A stretch of 64,000 nt of DNA from Paraburkholderia bryophila (GTDB lineage: Bacteria > Pseudomonadota > Gammaproteobacteria > Burkholderiales > Burkholderiaceae): the NCBI RefSeq assembly GCF_013409255.1, contig NZ_JACCAS010000002.1:62001-126000 (forward strand). The letters run 5' to 3'. The notes under the pieces were generated by a model. That model made no database searches and was not told where the DNA came from. It worked only from the letters and a program-made list of their open reading frames with translations. Positions 39,853 through 48,758 of this stretch are shown in pieces. A program made the position numbers and the translations under genes. Each line of letters starts with the position of its first letter. Position 1 is the stretch's first letter.

Positions 39853-41649
39853 ATGACAGTTGTCGTCAGGAAATCACCAGCAAAAAAAACGTCACCGCCA
39901 AACGAGCGCATGGGCGCCGAACAGGTCGAAGCGCTGTTCGGCTCAGTGACCGTCACCGTCCTTGCCGGGATGCTTCTCGCGCTCACGCTGATTTACTCGA
40001 TTCAACGTCTGGGCTACCTGAACCTTGCGACGGGGATTGGCTGGATTGCCTATATCGGCATCTGTACAGCCAGTCATATTCTGCTTTCGTGGTGCTATGG
40101 ACACTCCGCGACGTCCCACAGCCGCTGGCGATTCTGGGCCATGTGGTTCACCGCGATCAGTCTTGCCGAAGGCATCGGCTGGGGCTGGGCAACGCTCGGG
40201 CTGGCAACCCGCGGCGGTTTTGAAATCGCGAGCCTGACGGTCATCGCGACGCTCGGTCTTGCGGCAGGTTCAATCCCCACCTATAGCCCTTACCTCCCTG
40301 CGTTTCTCGCGCTGTTCCTGCCCGCGATGACGCCCTTCACGCTTGCCAGCCTGAAATCGGCTAACGACTTGCAACGCGTCGCCGGTCCGCTGGCCATGCT
40401 CTTTGCCTGCGTGATTGGCGTGCTGGGGTTGCTGGCAAACCGCGCATACAAGCAACGCATCGTGCTGAAGATCAGAACCGAGGAACTGGCGGCGGACCTG
40501 AAGCGCCAGCGGGTCATTGCCGAAAAAGCGAGCCGCGCGAAATCCAGCTTTCTCGCCGCGGCCAGTCACGACCTGAGACAGCCCGTGCACGCGTTGGGCC
40601 TGTTCGTGGGTGCGCTCCGGCAGATACCGTTACCGGACAATGCGGAGCGTCTGGTCGAGCAAATCGACACCTCCACCACCGCGATGGACAGTCTGTTCGA
40701 CGCGTTGCTCGATATCTCGCGGCTCGATGCCGGCGTCATCGCGGTGAATCGACGACCGTTTGCAATCGGTTCGATTCTCGCTCGCGTCTGTCTCGACTAC
40801 GCGAGCGAGGCCTTGGCGAAAGGCATCACGCTGCGCTACGTGCCCTGCAACGCGATCGTCGATTCCGACCCGACGCTGATCGAACGTATCGCCCGCAATC
40901 TGGTGGCCAATGCCGTGCGCTACACGGATTCTGGACGAATCGTCGTGGGCTGCCGGCGCAGAAACGCCCACGTCGCGTTGCAAGTCTGGGATACCGGTCG
41001 CGGGATTCCTCGTGACAAACATGAACGCGTGTTCCAGGAGTACTACCAGCTCGGCAATCCCGAACGGGATCGGGAAAAGGGGCTCGGACTTGGCCTCGCG
41101 ATCGTGCGCCGCCTGACGGATCTTCTGGGATGCGAAATGGCATTGCGCTCCGAGCCGGGTCGGGGGTCGTGTTTCGAAGTGTCGATCACGCTGTCGGACG
41201 GCACCACGAGTGCGCTCGACATCGCGGTCGAGGAACCGGGTGCGAGCCTGACAACCGGACTGGTGGTGGTCGTCGACGACGAGCGGGAGATTCGCGCGGG
41301 CATGTCCAGCCTGCTGACCGGATGGGGCTACGAGGTCGTCGTGGCCAGTTCCGCCGACGAGGCGGTCCTGCTTCTTTCCGCCATTACCGTTCGGCCGGCC
41401 CTGCTGATTTGCGACTTGCGTCTTCCCGACGGCGAAAGCGGTATCGACGCGATCAACCGGCTGCGTGCGGAATACAACGAGAACATTCCCGCCATGCTGA
41501 TTACGGGCGACATGGGTGCGGGGCGTCTGATGGGTGCTAGAACAAGTGGCTTCGTGCTGCTCTACAAGCCGGTGCCCAACGGCAAATTGAGAGCGGCGAT
41601 TACCAATCTCATTTCCAGCGAAACGGCCGCACAGCTTTCGCGCGACTAG
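39853..41649 (+). CDS. Membrane hybrid histidine kinase/response regulator
   Basis: 598 residues. Several membrane spans in the first 200 residues (VTVTVLAGMLLALTLIY, GIGWIAYIGICTASHILLSW, GPLAMLFACVIGVLGLLA), a coiled coil, phospho-acceptor in FLAAASHDLRQPVHALGLFV, an ATPase domain (IARNLVANAVRYTDSG, GLGLGLAIVRRLTDLLG) and a C-terminal receiver (VVVVDDEREIRAG, LLICDLRLPDGESG). Its 3' end overlaps by 4 bases the convergent LuxR-type response regulator, its likely partner, since this kinase type commonly neighbours such regulators. Confidence 0.85.
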   Translation: MTVVVRKSPAKKTSPPNERMGAEQVEALFGSVTVTVLAGMLLALTLIYSIQRLGYLNLATGIGWIAYIGICTASHILLSWCYGHSATSHSRWRFWAMWFTAISLAEGIGWGWATLGLATRGGFEIASLTVIATLGLAAGSIPTYSPYLPAFLALFLPAMTPFTLASLKSANDLQRVAGPLAMLFACVIGVLGLLANRAYKQRIVLKIRTEELAADLKRQRVIAEKASRAKSSFLAAASHDLRQPVHALGLFVGALRQIPLPDNAERLVEQIDTSTTAMDSLFDALLDISRLDAGVIAVNRRPFAIGSILARVCLDYASEALAKGITLRYVPCNAIVDSDPTLIERIARNLVANAVRYTDSGRIVVGCRRRNAHVALQVWDTGRGIPRDKHERVFQEYYQLGNPERDREKGLGLGLAIVRRLTDLLGCEMALRSEPGRGSCFEVSITLSDGTTSALDIAVEEPGASLTTGLVVVVDDEREIRAGMSSLLTGWGYEVVVASSADEAVLLLSAITVRPALLICDLRLPDGESGIDAINRLRAEYNENIPAMLITGDMGAGRLMGARTSGFVLLYKPVPNGKLRAAITNLISSETAAQLSRD

Positions 41650-42281
41650 ATCAGCCCGGCCTTACGGCCGGCCGCTGCTGCCTGTGTGCGGTTGACCACT
41701 TTCAGAACCTTGAAGATCGCAGTGATATGCGCCTTGACCGTTTTTTCCGACAGACCCAGTTCGCTGGCGATTGTCTTGTTGGGCCGGCCGATGCTGACGA
41801 GCCGCAAGACCTCGATCTGCCGATGAGTCAAAAACATGCCGCCTTCGCCTTGCTGGCTGAGCGTTGCCGCCCGTGCCTCCGCGCCCGCGTCGAGCATGAG
41901 CGTCGGCACATAGAGATCGCCGTTGAGCACGAGTTTGATGGCGGAAAGCAACGCGTACCGACTGGACGATTTGGGCACATAACCCAGCGCGCCGTGAGCG
42001 AATGCCTCGCGTGCATCATGAGGATCTTCGGATGACGAAAGTATGATGACCGGCAGCTCCGGGCGGATTTTCACGAACTCCGCCAGCGCCTGCAAGCCGC
42101 TCATGTCGGGCAACCTCAAATCAAGCACCACGACGTCGAGATCGTCGTGCGCATTGATGATTTCCATTGCCTCAGCGCCGCTGCCGGCCTGCAGCACAGC
42201 GATATCCGCGTCGTCCTGCACGAGCAACGCGGAAATTCCATCCCTAAGGACCGGATGATCGTCGATGACTAATATTTTCAT
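41646..42281 (-). CDS. NarL/LuxR-type response regulator
   Basis: 211 residues. Receiver (MKILVIDDHPVLRDGISALL, phospho-acceptor in VVVLDLRLPDMSGLQAL, GYVPKSSS) and C-terminal LuxR helix-turn-helix (FLTHRQIEVLRLVSIGRPNK, TIASELGLSEKTVKAHITAI). It is convergent with the hybrid kinase gene (4-base overlap). No target is evident. Palindromes in the upstream 500 bases are candidate sites. Confidence 0.88.
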   Translation of the reverse strand: MKILVIDDHPVLRDGISALLVQDDADIAVLQAGSGAEAMEIINAHDDLDVVVLDLRLPDMSGLQALAEFVKIRPELPVIILSSSEDPHDAREAFAHGALGYVPKSSSRYALLSAIKLVLNGDLYVPTLMLDAGAEARAATLSQQGEGGMFLTHRQIEVLRLVSIGRPNKTIASELGLSEKTVKAHITAIFKVLKVVNRTQAAAAGRKAGLI

Positions 42282-42807
42282 AGGGACGACTATGACGCGA
42301 AAACCTCGTTGACGGCAAGGGGCCAGTAGGCTAAGAGGGGGGTCCTATGGTCTTAAGACGTCTGCAGACTTTAGTCTCATCCGGCGACGCCGGCCATACG
42401 CAAAAAAATCCACAAATACAGTGCCTAAGTCTAGTTGTATTTGATGAAAAAACAACTTCAACACCGGTGAGGGTCAGCGGCTATTAGCAAGGAATCTCGA
42501 ATTTGAGACTTCGCATTGCCAAAGCAATGGCGGAAAACCATGACGCGAGGAGCGGCACAAAGCGTACGGTCCCTGCGCGGCCCCACGGAACATAGGACGT
42601 CCCGGGACCTAGGTCCAATTTACCGATAGCTTTTTATCGTGGATGCTTGGCCACAAGTGCCGCGCGAAACGCCTTTTCCCAGTCATTTGTTGAATTATTT
42701 TTCAATAAAAAATGGCCGGTCGGCTCAGCCGGAAAGCATCTGACGCAGTGGTCGCTTGAGAAGCAGTTTTATTGTCACATTCAACATAGTTATCAGGGGG
42801 AATTGTC
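42282..42807. other. Gene-free region with palindromes
   Basis: 526 bases between divergent genes, without a convincing coding frame. It holds a perfect 12-base palindrome GGACCTAGGTCC at 42605-42616 and an inverted pair GTCCTATG (42342-42349) / CATAGGAC (42591-42598). It must contain the promoters of the LuxR-type regulator and the small plus-strand gene, so these may be regulator sites. Confidence 0.4.
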
Positions 42808-43113
42808 ATGAACCATGACCATAAATTCAGTCTTCTCAATGCGCCGGAAATCGACCTCGGTTGCCTGCAACTATTCAATGAACTCTGCAATCAGAAAGCC
42901 CTGCTTCCATTGACCTATCTATTACACACCTGGCCGATAACGGGTTTTTCCGATGCCGCACTGCAACGTCTTTACAAGACACTGGAATCGCTTGTCACCT
43001 TATCCGACAGCGACCTTACGCCATGGAGTCGCGAGCTTTGCAGGCAGCTTATTTCCAATCTCGAACTTCGCCTGTCTCCCAACCCGTCTTATTCCCAACA
43101 GATGGCGCGGTGA
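42808..43113 (+). CDS. Small hypothetical protein, 101 aa
   Basis: Starts MNHDHKFSLLNAPEIDLGCL after an AGGGGG ribosome-binding site at 42795. Helical and Leu-rich (CLQLFNELCNQKALLPLTYL, ISNLELRLSPNP), without signal peptide or membrane span. Family not recognised. It lies 148 bases before an atypical OmpR-type response regulator on the same strand and could be an accessory of it. Confidence 0.5.
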   Translation: MNHDHKFSLLNAPEIDLGCLQLFNELCNQKALLPLTYLLHTWPITGFSDAALQRLYKTLESLVTLSDSDLTPWSRELCRQLISNLELRLSPNPSYSQQMAR

Positions 43114-43261
43114 CCACCCCAATGTTCCGCCGGTCCCCTGTGAGAGGGAATCCCGATGCCCGCTTCGACGTGCCTCAGTTCCCCGGCATCGAGTGCGTGA
43201 TTAGCTGCAGTCAAAGACGTGTTAGCTCGGTTCGGATAAAAACCGAGGAGCGGAGGTACGC

Positions 43262-43978
43262 ATGAGAATTGCCATTCTCGAAGCCGATGTCGATCAGGCC
43301 AATCGACTGAACGAGGCGCTGACGACATCCGGCCACATCTGCCATTTCTTCGCGGCGGGCGACCAACTGGTTAGACGGTTGCGCCGGGAGACCTTTGACC
43401 TGCTGATCCTCGAATGGGTGGTGCCCGGCATGTCGGGCGAAGAGGTCCTGCGATGGTTACGGCAAAACGTGACGAAGTGGCTGCCGGTCCTGTTCGTCAC
43501 CAGCCGCAGCCGTGAGAGCGACATCGTATCGATCTTGAACATGGGGGCGGACGACTATCTCGTCAAACCGGTGGCGATGCCGATACTGAGCGCACGCGTC
43601 GAAACACTGCTCCGGCGAGCTTATGCCGTGAGCCCGGCCACGACCAAAGCCATGTTCGGAGAGATCGAGTTCAATCTGGAATTGCAGCAGGTTCACGTGA
43701 ACGGTAAAAACAGACCGGTCACCCAAAAGGAATTTGCCCTCGCGCTTCTGCTGTTCCGCAACATCGGTCAGCCGGTTTCGCGCGCGCACATCAGCGAAGC
43801 GGTCTGGAGCCAGACCAACGACATCCCGTCGCGTACGATGGACACTCACGTCACCCGCGTCCGCTCCAAACTCGGGCTACGCCCGAACAGCGGATATCGG
43901 CTCTCCTGCCTGTACGGCTACGGCTACAGGCTCGACGCAATCAAGGAAGAAATAATCATGGAACCGTTGTCGTCATAG
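43262..43978 (+). CDS. OmpR-family response regulator with degenerate receiver
   Basis: 238 residues. C-terminal winged helix is clear (VTQKEFALALLLFRNIGQPV, RTMDTHVTRVRSKLGL). In the receiver the phospho-acceptor position reads FDLLILEWVVPGMSG, Glu where Asp is expected, and the acidic pair reads ILEADVDQA instead of EDD; the conserved Thr (LFVTSR) and Lys (DDYLVKP) remain. It is an orphan with no kinase adjacent. Glu can mimic phosphorylation, so it may be constitutively active or regulated otherwise. Start ATG follows GGAGCGGAGG. Confidence 0.85.
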   Translation: MRIAILEADVDQANRLNEALTTSGHICHFFAAGDQLVRRLRRETFDLLILEWVVPGMSGEEVLRWLRQNVTKWLPVLFVTSRSRESDIVSILNMGADDYLVKPVAMPILSARVETLLRRAYAVSPATTKAMFGEIEFNLELQQVHVNGKNRPVTQKEFALALLLFRNIGQPVSRAHISEAVWSQTNDIPSRTMDTHVTRVRSKLGLRPNSGYRLSCLYGYGYRLDAIKEEIIMEPLSS

Positions 43979-44049
43979 TGAACGTCGAGGCTGTCGGGCC
44001 GGTGTAGCCCCCAAGATCGTGCCCGCAGCGAATCGCTCGCCTCATGGCC

Positions 44050-45837
44050 TCATGGCCGCAGATTCAACAGATCCGCGCGTACCCGCTGCAGCACGGGAGA
44101 CCACTCCATATAGTCCTCTTGCCGATAGAGCGTCAAAGCGGGATACCAGGGGCTGTCCGAGCGTTTCAGCATCCACACCCAGTGAGGATTGACGTCGAGA
44201 AGCAGCCACGTCGCCGTGCCGAGCGCGCCGGCCAGATGGGCAAGCGAAGTGCAGACGGTAATCACGAGATCGAGATTGCAGATCAACGCCGCGGTCTCGT
44301 CGAACGAAGTCAGTTCCGCGGTGTGGTCCACGACCGTGAGCCCTTGTGACGACATCGCCGCGAGTTCGTCCGCGCCGTCGATCTGCAGGCTATGGAATTC
44401 GATCCCAGGCAGATCCGCGAACGTCTCGGCATATAAAGCGGGCGGCACTGAGCGCAACGGGTTGCGCTGGTGCGTGCGACTGCCGCTCCACACGAGTCCG
44501 ACCTTGAGCCTGCCGTCCTGCGGCAACTTCTTACCCCATCGCGCCACGCACGACGAATCGGGCTCGAGGTAACGCAGCGGCGCAGCTTGGGTCTCGACTC
44601 GCACGCCAAGCATGAGCGGCAGACTGCCGACCGGCAAATGAACATTGAATTCGGGCAGACGCTTCGAATCGTGCGGCACGACACGGACGCCGTGCGGTTT
44701 CAGCATGCGCTCGAACAACGGCAATTGTTTGGCGAAGCAGCAGTAAATCACCGTGCCGCCGACGTCGCGCATTCGTTGCGCGATCCACGGCACGAAGCGA
44801 ACGAATTGGAATGCGTCGCCGAATCCTTGCTCGCCCCACACGAGCAGCGTCTTGCCTGCGAGATCCTCGCCGCGCCATCGGCGGTCCTCGAGAAAAGACG
44901 GCGTGTTCCGCAATTCGGGCGAACCGGCCCAACGCGCCTCGTGATTCTGCCAACCGTTCTCATCGTCGCCACGCAGCAGTTGCAACATCGCGATCGACCA
45001 TTTGACGGCCTGGTCCTCGGGTGCAACGCGCGCGGCGCGCTGCACCACCGCGAAGGCGTCGTCCCAACGCTGCAATTCCTTCAGTGCATTGTTCAGCACC
45101 ATCAACGCCGGCACATACGCCGGTGTCAACGCGCAGGCCCGCTCGGCCGCGATCAGCGCGTTGCCCGGCTCCCGCAACGCCAGCCATGCGTTCGATGCAT
45201 TGGTCCACGGCAAACTGCTGCCCGGGTCGGCGCGAATCGCCTCTTCGCAGATACGCAACGACAGCTTGAGCTCGCCCAGCGAGTAATGCACCGCGGCGAG
45301 GTTATTGCGCAGGACGGGATAGCTCGCGTCGAGCGTCATGGCGCGCTGGTAGGCCTCCAGCGCCGCGGTATGCGCGTTCTTTTTCTGCTGACTCAGCCCG
45401 AGCAAAAACCAGCTTTTCGCGGAATCGGGCCGCGCCTCGCATAGCCACGTCGCGACCTGCACGGCTTCGTCCATGCGCTGCATCTCCCACAGCAGCTCGA
45501 CCCATTCGTCCAGCCAGACGTCGTCGTCGGGCGCAAGGCGGTGGGCGTCCTCGTACCACTCGTGCGCGCGCGCCGGTAAGCCGTCATGACGCGCGAGCCG
45601 CGCCATCTCGACGGCACTCGGCGCGAATGCCCGGGTGATCGCCAGCGAACGCGCGAGCGTCGCGCCCGCTTCACGATAGTGGCCACGCAAACGCAGCAGA
45701 CAGGCGTGCGCCGTCAGCGCGCCCGCGTCCTCAGGCTGCATGTCCCTCCACGCGGCAATCTCACGGGACGCCGCAATCAGGTCACCTTGCGTGAGGAGCC
45801 GGCGGATGCGCGAAAACAGGGTATCGGAGACAGTCAT
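44050..45837 (-). CDS. TPR-glycosyltransferase, adhesin island
   Basis: 595 residues. The N-terminal half is a tetratricopeptide solenoid (ALEAYQRAMTLDASYPVLRN, NLAAVHYSLGELKLSLRICE). The C-terminal half is a GT9/heptosyltransferase-like domain (WGEQGFGDAFQFVRFVPWIA, VGLVWSGSRTHQRNPLRSVP, LVITVCTSLAHLAGALGTAT). TPR plus glycosyltransferase is a common design for protein glycosylation in the cytoplasm. It lies last on the strand, 48 bases after a DUF2827 gene and downstream of the trimeric adhesin. Acceptor and sugar donor are unknown; the stalk of the adhesin is the suggested acceptor. Confidence 0.82.
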   Translation of the reverse strand: MTVSDTLFSRIRRLLTQGDLIAASREIAAWRDMQPEDAGALTAHACLLRLRGHYREAGATLARSLAITRAFAPSAVEMARLARHDGLPARAHEWYEDAHRLAPDDDVWLDEWVELLWEMQRMDEAVQVATWLCEARPDSAKSWFLLGLSQQKKNAHTAALEAYQRAMTLDASYPVLRNNLAAVHYSLGELKLSLRICEEAIRADPGSSLPWTNASNAWLALREPGNALIAAERACALTPAYVPALMVLNNALKELQRWDDAFAVVQRAARVAPEDQAVKWSIAMLQLLRGDDENGWQNHEARWAGSPELRNTPSFLEDRRWRGEDLAGKTLLVWGEQGFGDAFQFVRFVPWIAQRMRDVGGTVIYCCFAKQLPLFERMLKPHGVRVVPHDSKRLPEFNVHLPVGSLPLMLGVRVETQAAPLRYLEPDSSCVARWGKKLPQDGRLKVGLVWSGSRTHQRNPLRSVPPALYAETFADLPGIEFHSLQIDGADELAAMSSQGLTVVDHTAELTSFDETAALICNLDLVITVCTSLAHLAGALGTATWLLLDVNPHWVWMLKRSDSPWYPALTLYRQEDYMEWSPVLQRVRADLLNLRP

Positions 45838-45885
45838 ACCGGATCGAATGCGGGATCGAAAAAAGGTTCGGCGACCATGCGGCCG

Positions 45886-47016
45886 CTAGCGGACCGGCCG
45901 CGCCATGAGATCGACGAGCAACGCGTCATAGGTCGCGACGAGTTGCCGGTTCGCCGGCAGATAGCGTGCAATCTCCGTGCGCTGCCGTTCGCGATACCAC
46001 GAGGCGTGCGCGTCGTGTGTCTCGATCGCTTCGATCAGACGGCGGGCCCCCTCTTCCACGTCGTGCTCGCGGTAGTAGTAGCCGAGGTCGGCGCAAAGAT
46101 GCGCGTTGTGCACCAGCGCGTAACCCTGCCAGCACACCTCGAGATAGAAGTAGTTGAGCGGGTTCTCCCACTGATGAGAAACGACGATGTCCGTGCTCTG
46201 CGCCAGAAAGGCCGGCGTTTCATGACGCCCGAGAAAAACCGCCTTGTGCGCCCGCACGATATCGAGCTGGTTCATCAGGGCGATGAACTCCGGGCTCTCG
46301 CGCGCGATCCGATCCGCGTTGGTCACCTGCAGCATCGCGATGCTGTCCGGTCGCCGACGGTACGCCGACTCCGCAATCAGCGCCGGATAGAGGCAGAACT
46401 TCACGACATTGAGGTTCGGCTCCATCACGCTCAGACGCCTGGCACCGTCATGCGCCCGGTATTCGCCCGCATCCGGAAGGTCCTTGACCCGTTCGTCGAG
46501 AAACATCGGGCTCCAGACAAACGGCACGACGTGCCCGGTCAAGCGCCGCAACACCTCCAGGTACGAGCGGCTGATATTGGCTACTTGCGGAATGATCCAG
46601 AGATCGTCGTAGCGCTGGTTCACGAACAGGTTCTCGCCCCACATCGGCTTGCTGAACAGAATCGATTCCATTGCGTGGACATACTCGAAACCACAGCAGT
46701 ACGAGACCAGCCGCACGTCACGCTGCTTGAGGTACGTGGTTTGCGCCTCGTCGATCTGCCCGCCGAGTTCGATCAGGACATCCACGCTGTCTTTTGCGGC
46801 ATCGAAAGACAGCGTGGGATAACGCGTCTGGTCCCACGGCAACGCCGCGGTGATCGGCACCTGCGTCGTGTTGACCAGCACCACGCCGGCCACTTTCGGG
46901 CAATGGCGCAGCGCCTCCGCGAGAAAAGCGGCGTTCTGCTTGATGCCGTTGTTCCATAGCGTCTCGGCCTCGTGATGCAGGCCGATCGTGATGCCGATAC
47001 GTAATCCCTGGCTCAT
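45886..47016 (-). CDS. DUF2827 protein, probable glycosyltransferase (C)
   Basis: 376 residues without signal peptide. Shares with the two upstream paralogues LWNNGIKQNAAFLAEAL near the N-terminus, a central VMEPNLNVVKFCLYPALIAE, and VVSHQWENPLNYFYLEV followed by YALVHNAHL. The central EPNxxxVK and late HNxxxL segments resemble the donor-binding half of GT-B glycosyltransferases, but DUF2827 is an uncharacterised family, so enzymatic function is inference. It follows the small secreted protein by 46 bases and precedes the TPR-glycosyltransferase. Confidence 0.75.
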   Translation of the reverse strand: MSQGLRIGITIGLHHEAETLWNNGIKQNAAFLAEALRHCPKVAGVVLVNTTQVPITAALPWDQTRYPTLSFDAAKDSVDVLIELGGQIDEAQTTYLKQRDVRLVSYCCGFEYVHAMESILFSKPMWGENLFVNQRYDDLWIIPQVANISRSYLEVLRRLTGHVVPFVWSPMFLDERVKDLPDAGEYRAHDGARRLSVMEPNLNVVKFCLYPALIAESAYRRRPDSIAMLQVTNADRIARESPEFIALMNQLDIVRAHKAVFLGRHETPAFLAQSTDIVVSHQWENPLNYFYLEVCWQGYALVHNAHLCADLGYYYREHDVEEGARRLIEAIETHDAHASWYRERQRTEIARYLPANRQLVATYDALLVDLMARPVR

Positions 47017-47062
47017 GGTTTAACAGTCCGCGTTCGAATGGTTTGCGCGAGGGGTCGCGTCA

Positions 47063-47617
47063 TCAACGCGCCGCCACACCCGCTGAGAATTTCACGTAGC
47101 GGCGAATCACGAGACAGCTTCCCTGCTGATCGATCAGCGACACCGACGAGCCCGGATCTTTCGCGTCCGTATAGACCATCATGTGAGCCAGCAGCCGGGT
47201 GGCCTGATAGCCCGCCAGCTCCTTGTGCGCCAGCGTCGGACACGTTACGGGCGCGACCGAGATGCGCTCCGCCGACACCGAACACGAACCGTCCATCTCC
47301 GGCACGCCGGTGATCGACATGGCGGCGCTGCCGTTCGGCAGATCCAGTCCGATCAGCGAGAAAACCGTGCTGTTGCCCGCGCGGGCGCGGTCCCAGTCGA
47401 ACAGCACGTCGTTATTGGTGGCGCCCTGCACACCTAGCGCGGACAGCGCGGTGAGCGCCGGCAGACATTGTTTGACGCCGACCGATGTCGCGGCCGTCAC
47501 GAGTGCGTTACGCGGCGCCGTTTCCGTTCGAGGGGCCAACACGCCCTGCGCGAACGCGCCCGCGGACAGAATCAACGCGGCGAGCGGCATCAGTTTTCGT
47601 CGATCAGACATTTTCAT
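47063..47617 (-). CDS. Small secreted four-cysteine protein
   Basis: 184 residues; ATG 47617 (or 47611), a signal peptide (RRKLMPLAALILSAGAFAQG), then a mature part containing VGVKQCLPALTALSALGVQG and four cysteines (KQC, GSCSVS, VTCPT, GSCLV) able to form disulfides. Its start overlaps the end of the upstream DUF2827 gene, so translation is coupled. No family recognised. Its place between DUF2827 genes suggests a periplasmic accessory of adhesin biogenesis. Confidence 0.7.
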   Translation of the reverse strand: MKMSDRRKLMPLAALILSAGAFAQGVLAPRTETAPRNALVTAATSVGVKQCLPALTALSALGVQGATNNDVLFDWDRARAGNSTVFSLIGLDLPNGSAAMSITGVPEMDGSCSVSAERISVAPVTCPTLAHKELAGYQATRLLAHMMVYTDAKDPGSSVSLIDQQGSCLVIRRYVKFSAGVAAR

Positions 47618-48758
47618 AAAGCGCCGCAATGGCCTGGCTATAGATTTGCACATTGGTCTCACTCTCTGGATCAAGTTGTGTGAGAAACGCTCGCGCATCG
47701 CGTTGGTACGCGTCGAAATTCGCGTCGTGTTCGGCATACGCCTGCAGCAATGCACGGCCGCCCGCTTCGCAATCGAAGTCATGATAGCGATAACCGCATG
47801 CGTCGATCAGGTGCGAGTTGTGAATCAGCGGATAGCCGCCGTACAGTGCTTCGTAATAGACGTAATTCTGCGCATTTTCCCAATGGTGGCTGACCACCAC
47901 ATCGACATCCGCGGCCACGACCCGGCAGAACGGAAAGCGTCCCTCGAACGAAGTCAGACCGTGCTGCACGATATTCAGGCTGTGGGCAAAACCGTTGAAG
48001 CCCACATGCTCTTTCAGATGGAACGTGTTGTAAGCCCACACGTGTTCGAGCACGTCCGGATCGGCACGGTGCGCCGCTTCACAGGTAAGCAACGGAATGA
48101 AGCTCGTCTTCACCATGCAGATGTTCGGTTCGAAAATGCCCACGCGCCAGCGTTTGCGCCCCGGGCGATAGCCGAAGCTCACGCCTTCCGGCAAGCGCGC
48201 CGCCTCGCGTTCCAGCACCAGCGGACTCCACAGATGCGGCACAACGCGCACCGGGCAGCGGAAGGTGCTCTGGAAATAAGGCACACAGGTCGTCTCGTAC
48301 TCAGGCAACGTCCATATCTCATGATAGGGCGCGCCGGTGATCAAGAGTCCATGCGACTTGTCGAACACCATCCGCTCGATGTCGATTGCGTAGTCGTTGC
48401 CGACCCGCATCGACACGATCTTGCCGCCGCGCTCGCGAAACGCCACCACCCATTCGCGTCCCAACTGCGCGCTCATTTCGATCATCACGTCGAGCGTCGC
48501 CGCGGCTTCGTTCATGTCGATCAGCGGCACCGGCGAATCGGCCAGGAAATGCTTCGCGTCGGCGGGTTCACCATCGCCGCCGCCCGCCACCAGATAAGTG
48601 GCCTCGACGATAGGCGAGCGCATCAACAGCATCACGAGAAAGATGCAGTTCTGGTAGATGCCGTTTTCCCACACCGACTGTTCGCCCTTGCGAACGAAGA
48701 TCGAGACGCCGACGCGCAGTTTGGCGGGGCGGGACGCCGGGTTTTGTTCGGCGCTCAT
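47604..48758 (-). CDS. DUF2827 protein, probable glycosyltransferase (B)
   Basis: 384 residues. Same three blocks as the other two: SVWENGIYQNCIFLVMLL, VGIFEPNICMVKTSFIPLLT and VVSHHWENAQNYVYYEALYG with YPLIHNSHL. Its ATG overlaps the stop of copy A by ATGA and its own end overlaps the secreted protein start, giving three translationally linked genes. Outside the shared blocks the three copies have diverged widely, so they may act on different acceptors or in sequence. No signal peptide, cytoplasmic. Confidence 0.75.
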   Translation of the reverse strand: MSAEQNPASRPAKLRVGVSIFVRKGEQSVWENGIYQNCIFLVMLLMRSPIVEATYLVAGGGDGEPADAKHFLADSPVPLIDMNEAAATLDVMIEMSAQLGREWVVAFRERGGKIVSMRVGNDYAIDIERMVFDKSHGLLITGAPYHEIWTLPEYETTCVPYFQSTFRCPVRVVPHLWSPLVLEREAARLPEGVSFGYRPGRKRWRVGIFEPNICMVKTSFIPLLTCEAAHRADPDVLEHVWAYNTFHLKEHVGFNGFAHSLNIVQHGLTSFEGRFPFCRVVAADVDVVVSHHWENAQNYVYYEALYGGYPLIHNSHLIDACGYRYHDFDCEAGGRALLQAYAEHDANFDAYQRDARAFLTQLDPESETNVQIYSQAIAALYENV

